A stretch of 54,987 bases of DNA from NCBI RefSeq assembly GCF_944385615.1, contig NZ_CALWXV010000012.1:1-54987 (forward strand), written 5' to 3'. Positions 42,486-50,797 of this stretch are shown here, one piece after another (the first letter of the stretch is position 1; each line of letters opens with the position of its first letter). This DNA comes from an uncultured Flavonifractor sp. (GTDB lineage Bacteria; Bacillota; Clostridia; Oscillospirales; Oscillospiraceae). The notes beneath the pieces were generated by a model. The model did not search any database. It worked only from the letters and a program-made list of their open reading frames with translations, and was not told where the DNA came from. The position numbers and the translations under genes are program-made.

Positions 42486-43499
42486 ATGCTGCAAACCGTG
42501 ATTCCCCAGGGGTACGCCCCCTGTCTCAACCTGTACGACACCCAGAAGGCCATCGGCCTGTTGAAGCGTCTGTTTGAGGACACCCTGGGCGGCGCCCTTC
42601 ACCTGCGCCGGGTATCCGCCCCCCTGTTCGTGGAGGCCTCCACCGGCCTGAACGACGATTTGAACGGGGTGGAGCGCCCCGTATCCTTCGACATTCCCGA
42701 CGCCGGCCGGGATGCTCAGGTGGTCCACTCCCTGGCCAAGTGGAAGCGGATGGCCCTGTACCGCTATCAGTTCTCAGTGGGCGAGGGGCTGTATACCGAC
42801 ATGAACGCCATTCGCCGGGATGAGGAGCTGGACAACCTCCACTCGGTCTACGTGGACCAGTGGGACTGGGAGAAGGTCATCGCCCCCCGGGACCGGACCG
42901 AGGCCTATCTGAAGGACACGGTGACCACCATCGTGAAGGCCATGGCGGAGACCCAGTCCACCCTGCGCTCGGTATTCCCTCAGCTCACCGCTCTGCCCCC
43001 TCTGGACACCGACGTGTCCTTTGTCACCACCCAGGAACTGGAGGACCGCTGGCCGGAGCTCTCCCCCAAGGAGCGGGAGGACGCCTGGGTCAAAGAGCAC
43101 CCCACCACCTTCCTCATGGGCATCGGCGGCGCGCTGAAGTCGGGCAAGCCCCACGATGGCCGGGCTCCCGACTATGACGACTGGACCCTGAACGGCGATA
43201 TTCTGCTGTGGAACCCGGTGCTGGGCCACGCCTTTGAGGTGTCCTCCATGGGCATCCGGGTAGACCCGGCGGCCATGGACCGGCAACTCACCATTGCCGG
43301 CTGTGACAACCGCCGGGAGCTGCCCTTCCACAAGATGCTGCTGGAGGGCAAGCTGCCTCTGACCATCGGCGGCGGCATCGGCCAGTCCCGGCTGTGTATG
43401 CTGCTGCTGGGCAAAGCCCACATCGGTGAAGTTCAGGCCTCCGTGTGGGATGAGCAGACCCTGGCCGCCTGCCGGGACGCAGGCGTTATTCTGCTGTAA
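42486..43499 (+). CDS. asnA: aspartate--ammonia ligase
   Basis: Makes asparagine from aspartate, ammonia and ATP; class II tRNA synthetase fold. It has 337 residues, with VEASTGLNDDLNGVERPVSFDI and the C-terminal GGGIGQSRLCMLLLGKAHIGEVQ. AAGGAG precedes the ATG. Stand-alone unit with promoter and terminator. Confidence 0.96.
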   Translation: MLQTVIPQGYAPCLNLYDTQKAIGLLKRLFEDTLGGALHLRRVSAPLFVEASTGLNDDLNGVERPVSFDIPDAGRDAQVVHSLAKWKRMALYRYQFSVGEGLYTDMNAIRRDEELDNLHSVYVDQWDWEKVIAPRDRTEAYLKDTVTTIVKAMAETQSTLRSVFPQLTALPPLDTDVSFVTTQELEDRWPELSPKEREDAWVKEHPTTFLMGIGGALKSGKPHDGRAPDYDDWTLNGDILLWNPVLGHAFEVSSMGIRVDPAAMDRQLTIAGCDNRRELPFHKMLLEGKLPLTIGGGIGQSRLCMLLLGKAHIGEVQASVWDEQTLAACRDAGVILL

Positions 43500-43545
43500 C
43501 CAAGCCCTACAAGTCAAAGGGACCTTCCCCAACACAATAAAATGA

Positions 43546-43579
43546 GGGCTTGCCGCAAATGTATGCGGCAGGCCCTTTT
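43546..43579 (+). terminator. terminator after asnA
   Basis: A 12-bp stem with one G-T (43546-43557 with 43564-43575), 6-nt loop, then TTTT. Confidence 0.8.
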
Positions 43580-43612
43580 CTATCATGATGTCTGGCTTTA
43601 TGGACGAAGCGG

Positions 43613-44188
43613 TCAGTCCTCCACCTGCTTCTGGATGGTGGTGGGCTCAAAAGCGCCGATGGCCTCACACACCGGGCACACATCAGGGCGATGCTCAAAG
43701 GTGGCGCCGCAGAACTGGCAGCGATAGCCCTGCACCGGCACCGTCCGGGGAGGCGTGGGCACTTTGGGCGCCGTGTGACTCTGAGCAGCGGAAGCGGAGG
43801 CAGTCAGCTGGGTCAGGGCGGTCAAAAAGCGGAACTCATGGTCTTTTTCGATCTTGCTGATCCCCTCAAAGAGGGTGGCCACATCAGGGAAACCTTCCTC
43901 CCGGGCGATCTGGGCGAAGTTGGGATACATGCTGCTCCACTCGCCGTACTCTCCCTGAATGGCGTCCTGAAGGTTTTCGGTGCTGTTCCCCACACCCTTC
44001 AGCCGCTGATAGAGCAGCTTGCCGTGGATGCCCTCGTTCTTTGCCATGGATTCAAACAGCTCCGCGATCTCCTCGTTTCCCTCCTGTCTGGCTTTGTCGG
44101 CATAGAAGAGATATTTATTTCGGGCCATGGACTCCCCGCTGAAAGCGGCCAGCAGATTTTGTTCGGTACGGGTGCCTTTCAGTTCCAT
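43613..44188 (-). CDS. rbr: rubrerythrin
   Basis: Di-iron peroxidase that reduces hydrogen peroxide in anaerobes. It has 191 residues: a ferritin-like four-helix domain (about 1-135, iron ligands in NEGIHGK and EKDHEFR), a Pro/Ala linker, and a C-terminal rubredoxin-like domain with CQFC and CPVC for the electron-transfer iron. It has a strong promoter with a PerR-like box. Monocistronic. Confidence 0.97.
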   Translation of the reverse strand: MELKGTRTEQNLLAAFSGESMARNKYLFYADKARQEGNEEIAELFESMAKNEGIHGKLLYQRLKGVGNSTENLQDAIQGEYGEWSSMYPNFAQIAREEGFPDVATLFEGISKIEKDHEFRFLTALTQLTASASAAQSHTAPKVPTPPRTVPVQGYRCQFCGATFEHRPDVCPVCEAIGAFEPTTIQKQVED

Positions 44189-44206
44189 AGTGATGCCTCC
44201 TTAATC

Positions 44207-44221
44207 TAATAACGATTATTA
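44207..44221 (-). promoter_or_regulatory. PerR/Fur-like operator at the rbr start site
   Basis: TAATAAT-C-GTTATTA on the minus strand, a 7-1-7 inverted repeat with one mismatch, just downstream of the -10 box. It matches 11 of 14 positions of the PerR box TTATAAT-n-ATTATAA, and the surrounding 19 bp match 15 of 19 of the Fur box. Peroxide control of rubrerythrin by PerR is known in clostridia. Confidence 0.6.
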
Positions 44222-44228
44222 TTATTGT

Positions 44229-44257
44229 AATATACGCTTAACTTTTTCCTCTGTCAA
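44229..44257 (-). promoter_or_regulatory. rbr promoter
   Basis: Perfect TTGACA (44252-44257), 17 nt, TATATT (44229-44234) on the minus strand. From 44258 to 44551 no gene or clear site is seen. Confidence 0.85.
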
Positions 44258-44551
44258 GTCTTTTTTCCTATTTTTCCTCTAGGTATTCTCTGGAAGTTAA
44301 GTGTCTGACTGACCGAGCCTTATTTTGATGTTTTTTGCTCGTTTTTTCTTATATTTTGATTGGAAGCATTTGTTTTGGTCATTTTCTGCAACGCTTTCTT
44401 CTCCCACGCCAGTCCCCCACCCTTCTCTTGGCCCACAGATTTTCAGGCTGCCCGGAAGAATCCCCAAAATTCCAGTTGTTTAGTATCATTTCCGCAATTT
44501 GAGACCGGTCCATTGCTTTTCGTCATTTTCCACTGAACTCCCCGGTATTTA

Positions 44552-44580
44552 TTGACTTTCCATGGCAATCCTACTATAAT
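44552..44580 (+). promoter_or_regulatory. promoter of the atoE-like gene
   Basis: TTGACT (44552-44557), 17 nt, perfect TATAAT (44575-44580). Confidence 0.8.
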
Positions 44581-44612
44581 GCATCTGTGTTTGGCGGGCA
44601 TGTGTGTCTCAT

Positions 44613-44632
44613 TGTGAGAATGTGTGAGAATG
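44613..44632 (+). repeat. 10-bp tandem repeat in the atoE leader
   Basis: TGTGAGAATG occurs twice in tandem followed by TGTGAGAGG; the third, degenerate copy leads into the ribosome-binding site GAGGAGG. A translational or slippage role is possible but unproven. Confidence 0.5.
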
Positions 44633-44649
44633 TGAGAGGAGGAAATCGT

Positions 44650-46014
44650 ATGTTCAAAAAGTTTACAAACGGCTGCGTACGTGTGGTGAACCGGTGGCTG
44701 CCCGACCCGTTCCTGTTCGCCATTATCCTGACCATCGTGGTCTTTATCGCCGCCATGATCGGTACCCAGCAAGGTCCCCTGGATCTGATCTGGGCCTGGG
44801 GCGGCCAGGGTAAGACAGAATCCGGCTTCTGGAGCCTGCTGGCCTTCGCCATGCAGATGGCCCTGGTGCTGGTGCTGGGCTCCGCCATGGCTTCCGCCAA
44901 GGTGTGTAAGCGGATCTTGGGCGCCATTGCGTCCCTGGCCCACAACAAGCGCTCCGCTATCCTGATTACCACCTTTGTTTCCACCATCTGCTGCTGGCTG
45001 AACTGGGGCTTCGGCCTCATCGCCGGCGCCCTGCTGGCCCGCGAGGTTGCCAAGCGGGTGAAGGATGTGGACTATCCCCTGCTGATCGCGGCGGCCTACT
45101 CCGGCTTTGTGATCTGGCATGCCGGTCTGTCCGGCTCCATCCCCCTGCAGATCGGTGCTGAGGGCGGTACGGAGATCTTGGGTATCTCCTACTTTGCCCC
45201 CACTTCCGCCACCATCTTCCACCCCGTGAACCTGCTGATGGTGGGCGTGATTCTGGTACTGATGCCCTTCGTCAACTATGCCATGCATCCTGACGCCGAC
45301 CACACCATCGTGGTGGACCCCACTCTGCTGGTGGACGAGGAGGAGCGTACTTACAAGGTAGAGACCCCCGCTGACAAGATCGAGCACAGCCGCATCCTGT
45401 GGGTCATTACTCTGGTGCTGGGCTTCATCTACATCGTGTACTACTTTGTGCAGAAGGGCTTCAACCTGGACCTGAACATCGTCAATATGATCTTCCTGTT
45501 CCTGGGGATCCTGCTCCACGGCGATCTGCGCAAGTATGTGGACGCCATTGGTGACGCTGCCGCGGGCGCTGCCGGTATCCTGCTCCAGTTCCCCTTCTAT
45601 GCCGGCATCATGGGCCTGATGGTGGCCGCCAATCCTGACACCGGCGTGTCTCTTGCCTCCATCATCGCCAACTTCTTCACCAACATCTCCAATGACGTCA
45701 CCTTCCCCGTGCTGACCTTCCTGTCCGCCGGTATCATCAACTTCTTCGTGCCCTCCGGCGGCGGCCAGTGGGCTGTCCAGGCGCCTATCGTCATGCCTGC
45801 CGCCACCCAGATGGGCATCGAGTATGGCCGAGCCGCTATGGCTATCGCCTGGGGCGATCAGTGGACCAACATGATCCAGCCCTTCTGGGCTCTGCCTGCC
45901 CTTGGCATCGCCGGCCTGTCCGCCCGCAACATCATGGGCTATCTGGTGATCGTCACCATCTTCACCGGCGTGGTGGCCTGCGGCGGCTTCTTGCTGTGGG
46001 GTCTCTTCTTCTGA
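44650..46014 (+). CDS. short-chain fatty acid transporter (AtoE family)
   Basis: 454 residues with about twelve hydrophobic segments. VNRWLPDPFLFAIILTI at the start, NWGFGLIAGALLAREVAKRV and VPSGGGQWAVQAPIVMPAA in the transport core, and WGDQWTNMIQPFWALPALG identify the AtoE family, which carries short-chain acids such as butyrate or acetoacetate. ATG 44650 has GAGGAGG 8 nt upstream. The direction and substrate are not shown. Confidence 0.88.
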   Translation: MFKKFTNGCVRVVNRWLPDPFLFAIILTIVVFIAAMIGTQQGPLDLIWAWGGQGKTESGFWSLLAFAMQMALVLVLGSAMASAKVCKRILGAIASLAHNKRSAILITTFVSTICCWLNWGFGLIAGALLAREVAKRVKDVDYPLLIAAAYSGFVIWHAGLSGSIPLQIGAEGGTEILGISYFAPTSATIFHPVNLLMVGVILVLMPFVNYAMHPDADHTIVVDPTLLVDEEERTYKVETPADKIEHSRILWVITLVLGFIYIVYYFVQKGFNLDLNIVNMIFLFLGILLHGDLRKYVDAIGDAAAGAAGILLQFPFYAGIMGLMVAANPDTGVSLASIIANFFTNISNDVTFPVLTFLSAGIINFFVPSGGGQWAVQAPIVMPAATQMGIEYGRAAMAIAWGDQWTNMIQPFWALPALGIAGLSARNIMGYLVIVTIFTGVVACGGFLLWGLFF

Positions 46015-46057
46015 GACTCCGGCCAACCACCCGCCAAGCATAACTCACATTTTTCCA

Positions 46058-46087
46058 GGTGCGCCGCAAACGCGGCGCACCTTTTTT
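46058..46087 (+). terminator. terminator after the atoE-like gene
   Basis: GGTGCGCCGC/GCGGCGCACC stem (46058-46067, 46072-46081), 4-nt loop, T6. Confidence 0.92.
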
Positions 46088-46098
46088 GTGCCTGTGCG

Positions 46099-46127
46099 TT
46101 GTGCTGTTCCGCTGGATATGATATGAT
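46099..46127 (+). promoter_or_regulatory. promoter of the DUF3842-like gene
   Basis: TTGTGC (46099-46104), 17 nt, TATGAT (46122-46127). Confidence 0.6.
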
Positions 46128-46175
46128 ATTTTTTTAATCGGGGTCCTGTATAGAGCCCTTTACCGGAGGTGCGGT

Positions 46176-46586
46176 TTGGAAATTTTAGTGGTAGACGGCC
46201 AGGGAGGCCGGATCGGACAGCAGCTGGCGCGGGGCATCACCACCCGCCATCCCAAGCTGCGGGTGTTCGCGGTGGGCACCAACAGTCTGGCCACGGCGGC
46301 CATGCTGAAGGGCGGCGCGGCGCAGGGCGCCACCGGCGAAAATGCCCTCATGGTGGCCTGCCGCCGGGCGGATGTGATTTTGGGCCCTCTGGGCATCGTC
46401 ATCGCCGACGCGCTGCTGGGGGAGATCTCGCCCGCCATGGCGGCGGCGGTGGGACAGTCGCCTGCCAAAAAGATCCTGATCCCTATGAATCAGTGCGACA
46501 ATATTGTGGCCGGGGTGGCGGAGCTGCCGGTGGGCAAGCTGCTTGACAATGCTCTGGACGAGCTGGACAAGCTGCTGGAGGCATGA
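46176..46586 (+). CDS. DUF3842-like protein
   Basis: 136 residues, starting TTG 46176 with GGAGG 7 nt upstream. It opens with a Rossmann-like MEILVVDGQGGRIGQQL and holds PMNQCDNIVAGV near the end, the pattern of the DUF3842 family of Firmicutes. Function unknown. Confidence 0.8.
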   Translation: MEILVVDGQGGRIGQQLARGITTRHPKLRVFAVGTNSLATAAMLKGGAAQGATGENALMVACRRADVILGPLGIVIADALLGEISPAMAAAVGQSPAKKILIPMNQCDNIVAGVAELPVGKLLDNALDELDKLLEA

Positions 46587-46648
46587 GGGGCGCATAGAAT
46601 GGTGGGCGGGACCCTGTCCCGCCATCTCTTCTAAAGGAGGGGCATCCC

Positions 46649-46828
46649 ATGAAGGAGCTGCTCCGCTGCCTGATGCAGGTACAGAATCTTGTTACCCTGA
46701 TCCTGACAGTGGCTTTTCTCCATCTGGCCATCTCGGGCAGGGTGGCTGCCGACCAGTTTCTCACTATCTTCTCGGTTGTGATCGCCTTCTACTTCGGCAG
46801 TCAAACACAAAAAAATCAGCTGTCCTGA
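46649..46828 (+). CDS. 59-residue single-span or two-span membrane protein
   Basis: A short frame with AAAGGAGGGG before the ATG and a following terminator. Hydrophobic segments at about 13-29 and 36-50 and a C-terminal FYFGSQTQK resemble small holin-like or phage-associated hydrophobic proteins found in many Firmicutes. No phage genes are near. Probably co-transcribed with the DUF3842-like gene. Confidence 0.65.
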   Translation: MKELLRCLMQVQNLVTLILTVAFLHLAISGRVAADQFLTIFSVVIAFYFGSQTQKNQLS

Positions 46829-46862
46829 TTCTGCTCAGAAATCGTTTTTCTTACTCATAAGT

Positions 46863-46902
46863 GCTTCCGGAACAGAATTTGTGCCGGAAGCGTTTTCTTT
46901 TC
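46863..46902 (+). terminator. terminator after the 59-residue gene
   Basis: GCTTCCGG (46863-46870) pairs with CCGGAAGC (46884-46891), then GTTTTCTTTTC. Confidence 0.75.
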
Positions 46903-47001
46903 TCCTGTCCTATGGATCTGTAATCTGCCTGTGCTGCTGTGCCTCCCATGCATGCATCGCCAATTTTTTAGGCAGATATGACAAAAAATCCAAAACAACT
47001 C

Positions 47002-47030
47002 TTGTCAAAGCGTGACAAATGGTTGATAAT
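47002..47030 (+). promoter_or_regulatory. promoter of the chemoreceptor gene
   Basis: TTGTCA (47002-47007), 17 nt, GATAAT (47025-47030). TTGTCA and TGACAA (47013-47018) form a small inverted repeat over the -35, a possible operator. From 46903 to 47001 nothing clear is seen. Confidence 0.6.
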
Positions 47031-47117
47031 AGAATTGGCGTATGTTGTGAGAAAGCCGCGCTGCGGCGGCTGGAGAGAACCGCCTGGTACGAAAAAACAA
47101 GGAAAAATGGTGATCAC

Positions 47118-49259
47118 ATGAAATTTGGTATCGTGCAAAAGCTTTTGCTTGGCATCCTGCTGCCGTTGGTACTGGTACTGGGACTCATCGGCGTATTTCT
47201 TGGGATGCAGGTTTCCGGCACCGTACGGGAAATGATGACCCAGACATTGACGGCCCAGACCCAGACAGGCGCCAAGGAGGTAGACGCCTACCTGTCCCAG
47301 TATTTTGGCGCTGTGGACGGCATGCTGCAGTCCGACGTGCTGCTCAGTGTGGCCACCGATCCGAATAAGGCCATCTTTGACGACGCTGCGGAATTTACCA
47401 GACTGGTGGGCGAGCTTCAAAGGATGCAGGAGACCTATCAGGACAATGTTTTAAACGTTTGGTATATGGACATTGCCGCCAACGAAATAGTCTTGCAGGA
47501 CAACAGCCGCCTGCTGGGCTCCGAGGTGGATTTCACCCAGCGGGAGTGGTACATCAAATGCTCCCAGCAAAAGAAGACCATCATTACCAGCGCCTATGAG
47601 GACGGCAGCAGCCACCAGATGGTGGTAACCATTGCCGGGCCGGTAATGGTCAACGGCCAGATGCGTGGCGTGGTGGGTATCGACGTCAGCCTGGAGGAAT
47701 TGAGCGCCTCCTTGAATTCCATTGCCATCGGCGAGGGCGGCTACATCGTACTGATTGACTCGGCCAATGTGATCCTGTCCAGTCCCGACCCCTCCCTGGT
47801 GGGCCAGTCCGCCTCTCAGGTGGGATGCTCCCAGGATATGACCGATGTGCTGCTCAATAATCAGACGGTAGAGGGTATGCCCTACACCCAAAACGGTAAT
47901 ACCTACTACGGCAGTACTGTCTATCTCAGCGATTTTGGCTATCAGCTTTTAGGCGTGCTGCACGCCTCGGAGTTTGACGGGCACATCGTCAGCACCGTCC
48001 GGCTGGTTATCATCGGCTTTGTGCTCTGCGCCGTACTGCTGGCCGCTATCGTGACCCTGCTGGCGGTTTCCATCACCAGCCCCCTGAAAAAGCTGAGCAA
48101 GGTGGCCGGACATCTGGCTGACGGAGAACTGAATGTGGATTACCAGGCCAAGGGCCATGACGAGGTGGCGGCGCTGGGCGCGTCCATCTCCCGCATTGTG
48201 GAGCGTCTGAAAACCTATATCCAGTATATCGACGAGCTGTCCGCCGTGTTGCATCAGATCGGGCAGGGCAATCTGGTATTCCAGCTGGAACATGATTACC
48301 AGGGGGAGTTCTCCAAGTTGAAGGACGCTCTGCTTCAGATCCAGCGCAATATGTCCAATACTCTGGCCAGCGTGGCCCAATCCGCCGTTCAGGTAAACAT
48401 GGGGGCCGATCAGATCGCCAGCGGCGCCCAGGCCCTGGCCCAGGGCGCCACCGAGCAGTCCTCCGCCGTTCAGGACCTGTCCGACACGGTACGGGAGCTG
48501 GAGGAAAAGGTCACCAGAGGCGCCCAGCAGGCCGGCGAGGTGATCGCCCGCCTGGAACTGGTAAAGGATCAGGTGGACGCTAGCAACGGTCAGATGCAGG
48601 ATATGCTGACGGCCATGGGAGACATCAGCCGCCACTCCAGCGACATTGGTAAAATCATCAAAACCATTGACGACATTGCCTTCCAGACCAATATCCTGGC
48701 TCTGAACGCAGCGGTAGAGGCCGCCCGGGCCGGTGAGGCGGGCAAGGGCTTTGCCGTGGTAGCCGATGAGGTGCGCAGCCTGGCGGGCAAGAGCGCCGCT
48801 GCCGCCAGAGAGACCAACGACCTGATTGAACGCTCTGTTCAGGCGGTCAAGCAGGGCGAGGGAATCGCCCGTTCCACCGCCGACGCCCTGGCCGCCGCCG
48901 CCGGCAGCTCCGGTGAAGTGGTGGCGGCCATTGAGCAGGTGACCCGGGACTATCAGGAGCAGGCAAACCACCTGCGAACCATCGCCTCCGGGGTGGATCA
49001 GATCTCCACCGTGGTACAGACCAACTCGGCCACTGCCGAGGAGAGCGCCGCCGCCAGTGAGGAGCTGGCCGGTCAGGCCTCCTATATGCAGGAGGAGATC
49101 AGCCATTTCCGCCTGCAGCAGTCGTCGGAATTTTCTCCTTCCGTCCCGAGGCATACAACGGACGATGTGGACAAAGCTCCCGCACCTGCGCCCGCTGATA
49201 AAAGAGAGGAAGTTCCCTCCGTTTCGTCCATGTATCAGTCCAGCGGCGGAAAGTATTGA
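47118..49259 (+). CDS. methyl-accepting chemotaxis protein (dCache type)
   Basis: Membrane chemoreceptor of 713 residues: first membrane segment at about 9-33, a large extracellular double-Cache sensor (about 40-290), second segment at about 310-335, HAMP ([18 protein letters not shown]), and a cytoplasmic signalling rod with the conserved tip [20 protein letters not shown]. The C-terminal tail is Pro-rich and lacks a CheR-binding pentapeptide. No flagellar or che gene is in the window. The signal sensed is unknown; dCache domains often bind amino acids. Confidence 0.93.
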   Translation: MKFGIVQKLLLGILLPLVLVLGLIGVFLGMQVSGTVREMMTQTLTAQTQTGAKEVDAYLSQYFGAVDGMLQSDVLLSVATDPNKAIFDDAAEFTRLVGELQRMQETYQDNVLNVWYMDIAANEIVLQDNSRLLGSEVDFTQREWYIKCSQQKKTIITSAYEDGSSHQMVVTIAGPVMVNGQMRGVVGIDVSLEELSASLNSIAIGEGGYIVLIDSANVILSSPDPSLVGQSASQVGCSQDMTDVLLNNQTVEGMPYTQNGNTYYGSTVYLSDFGYQLLGVLHASEFDGHIVSTVRLVIIGFVLCAVLLAAIVTLLAVSITSPLKKLSKVAGHLADGELNVDYQAKGHDEVAALGASISRIVERLKTYIQYIDELSAVLHQIGQGNLVFQLEHDYQGEFSKLKDALLQIQRNMSNTLASVAQSAVQVNMGADQIASGAQALAQGATEQSSAVQDLSDTVRELEEKVTRGAQQAGEVIARLELVKDQVDASNGQMQDMLTAMGDISRHSSDIGKIIKTIDDIAFQTNILALNAAVEAARAGEAGKGFAVVADEVRSLAGKSAAAARETNDLIERSVQAVKQGEGIARSTADALAAAAGSSGEVVAAIEQVTRDYQEQANHLRTIASGVDQISTVVQTNSATAEESAAASEELAGQASYMQEEISHFRLQQSSEFSPSVPRHTTDDVDKAPAPAPADKREEVPSVSSMYQSSGGKY

Positions 49260-49301
49260 CCGTTTCATAAAAGACCCGGTTTCCTTTCTTGCTCAACCAC
49301 C

Positions 49302-49340
49302 ATGGGGGTGTTGCAGAAAAATGCAACACCCCCATAATTT
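49302..49340 (+). terminator. terminator after the chemoreceptor gene
   Basis: A perfect 14-bp stem (49302-49315 with 49322-49335), 6-nt loop, followed by AATTTT. Confidence 0.8.
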
Positions 49341-49366
49341 TGCCCATACAACGGACCGCTTTCGCT

Positions 49367-50458
49367 TTAGGTTCCCTGGGCCAGATCCAAAAAATCCTGG
49401 ATGATCTGGTCGCCCCGTGCAGCCACCTGTTCAAAATCCACATGGGGATTGTACAGCTCCTCCAGCTGGTCGTGCATGGCTTTGGCCTGGGCCAGAGAGG
49501 CCACCGCCTCCTCCAACAGGGCGGCGGACACCTTGCGGGAAAAACGCAGCCGGGACCGATTCCGCCGCAGCAGCTCCTGGTCGGCCATGGCGTCCAGCCG
49601 GATACGGCGATAGGGCCGGCGGGGCCAGGGCTGCTCCGGGGTGGTACTGACAAAGGCCAGGGAGAGGGAAGGAATGAGCAGGTGGGCCATGCGGTCCGGG
49701 AAGAGGGGGTCCGGGCAGGCCACCACATCGTGGCCCGCCGCCATGGCCCCCGCCGCCAGACAGGTCAGCATGGTGTGGGCCAGGCCGTAGGTATCCGCCA
49801 GCTCGTAGACCCGGCCACACTGGGCCTCTACCGTGCCATATTCCCGCAGTACCCCCTGCCAGGTAATGGCCCCCAAAAACCGCTGTACCGACCGCCCGGC
49901 CTGGTCCCCCTCTCGCTTGATCTCCCGGGAGAGGATCCCTCTGACCCGCTTGGCCATCCGGGCCTCCAGGGCGGGGGTGAGCAGGGGGGTGCGCATATCC
50001 TCTTCCAGCTGGGCGGCGGCGGTGAGGCAGCGATAGGCCCGGCTGTAGCAGCCCTTATACCCCTTCATGCACCCCTTCAGCTCTTGTCCCACCTCCTGAA
50101 GGGCAACCCGGTCATAGCAATCCCCCAGATTGACATAGCTCTCCACCAGACCGGGATACCGGGGCTCCACCACATGGGGGGCGGTACCGTCCACCACCGC
50201 CGCCCCCAGGGCAGGGATCACCACCGCATCCAGGGAGTCGGGGTCGCCGGAGCAACGGACATACTCCACAGAATAGCCCGCCTCCTCCAGGGCTTTCCCC
50301 ACCTGCTTCATCAGGGTGGACTTGCCGCAGCCCGGTCCCCCCTTCAGGATGCGCACATCCCTGGCCCGTTCCGGGTCGATGAGCTGGTCGTACAGGGAAT
50401 AAAAGCCAGAGGGCGCGTTGGCCCCTAAGTAATAACAAATCCTTGCCTCTGCTTCCAT
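49367..50458 (-). CDS. P-loop ATPase of unknown function (PRK06851-like)
   Basis: 363 residues from ATG 50458, with GGAGGG 7 nt upstream. The Walker A motif GGPGCGKST lies at about 38-46. The second half has no second P-loop that I can confirm, though PRK06851-type proteins often carry two NTPase halves. Conserved in clostridia, role unknown. Monocistronic. Confidence 0.7.
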   Translation of the reverse strand: MEAEARICYYLGANAPSGFYSLYDQLIDPERARDVRILKGGPGCGKSTLMKQVGKALEEAGYSVEYVRCSGDPDSLDAVVIPALGAAVVDGTAPHVVEPRYPGLVESYVNLGDCYDRVALQEVGQELKGCMKGYKGCYSRAYRCLTAAAQLEEDMRTPLLTPALEARMAKRVRGILSREIKREGDQAGRSVQRFLGAITWQGVLREYGTVEAQCGRVYELADTYGLAHTMLTCLAAGAMAAGHDVVACPDPLFPDRMAHLLIPSLSLAFVSTTPEQPWPRRPYRRIRLDAMADQELLRRNRSRLRFSRKVSAALLEEAVASLAQAKAMHDQLEELYNPHVDFEQVAARGDQIIQDFLDLAQGT

Positions 50459-50797
50459 AAAAGACCCTCCAAGTGTAAGTTTCTCACTTTCAGGGTATGC
50501 AAAGGCAGGTTGGACGGTGCGCCGGTCACACCTCCATTTCCACACATGATTCCATTGTCTTCCACCGTATTTACATCTTATGAAATTAAAACCCTCACAC
50601 CCATACCTCCTTCCATCATCCAGCAATTGGATTTTTCTATATTGGTACCTGCTTGTTATAATGGACTATGCCAAAATATTGATATGGTACTTTTGGGCCA
50701 GGCAAGTTACTGATATAATTCCCAAAAAGGCAGTTGCAGACCGGCCAGAAGTTCACATTTCACACAAAATGACAAGTCCATCGTGAAAGAAGGATCT
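50459..50797 (+). promoter_or_regulatory. regulatory region before the MocR gene
   Basis: The gap holds two TATAAT boxes (50657-50662, 50714-50719) with poor -35 boxes, and TGGTAC twice (50643-50648, 50685-50690), 42 bp apart and thus on one helix face. MocR regulators often bind direct repeats at their own promoters. Which box is used is not clear. Confidence 0.4.
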
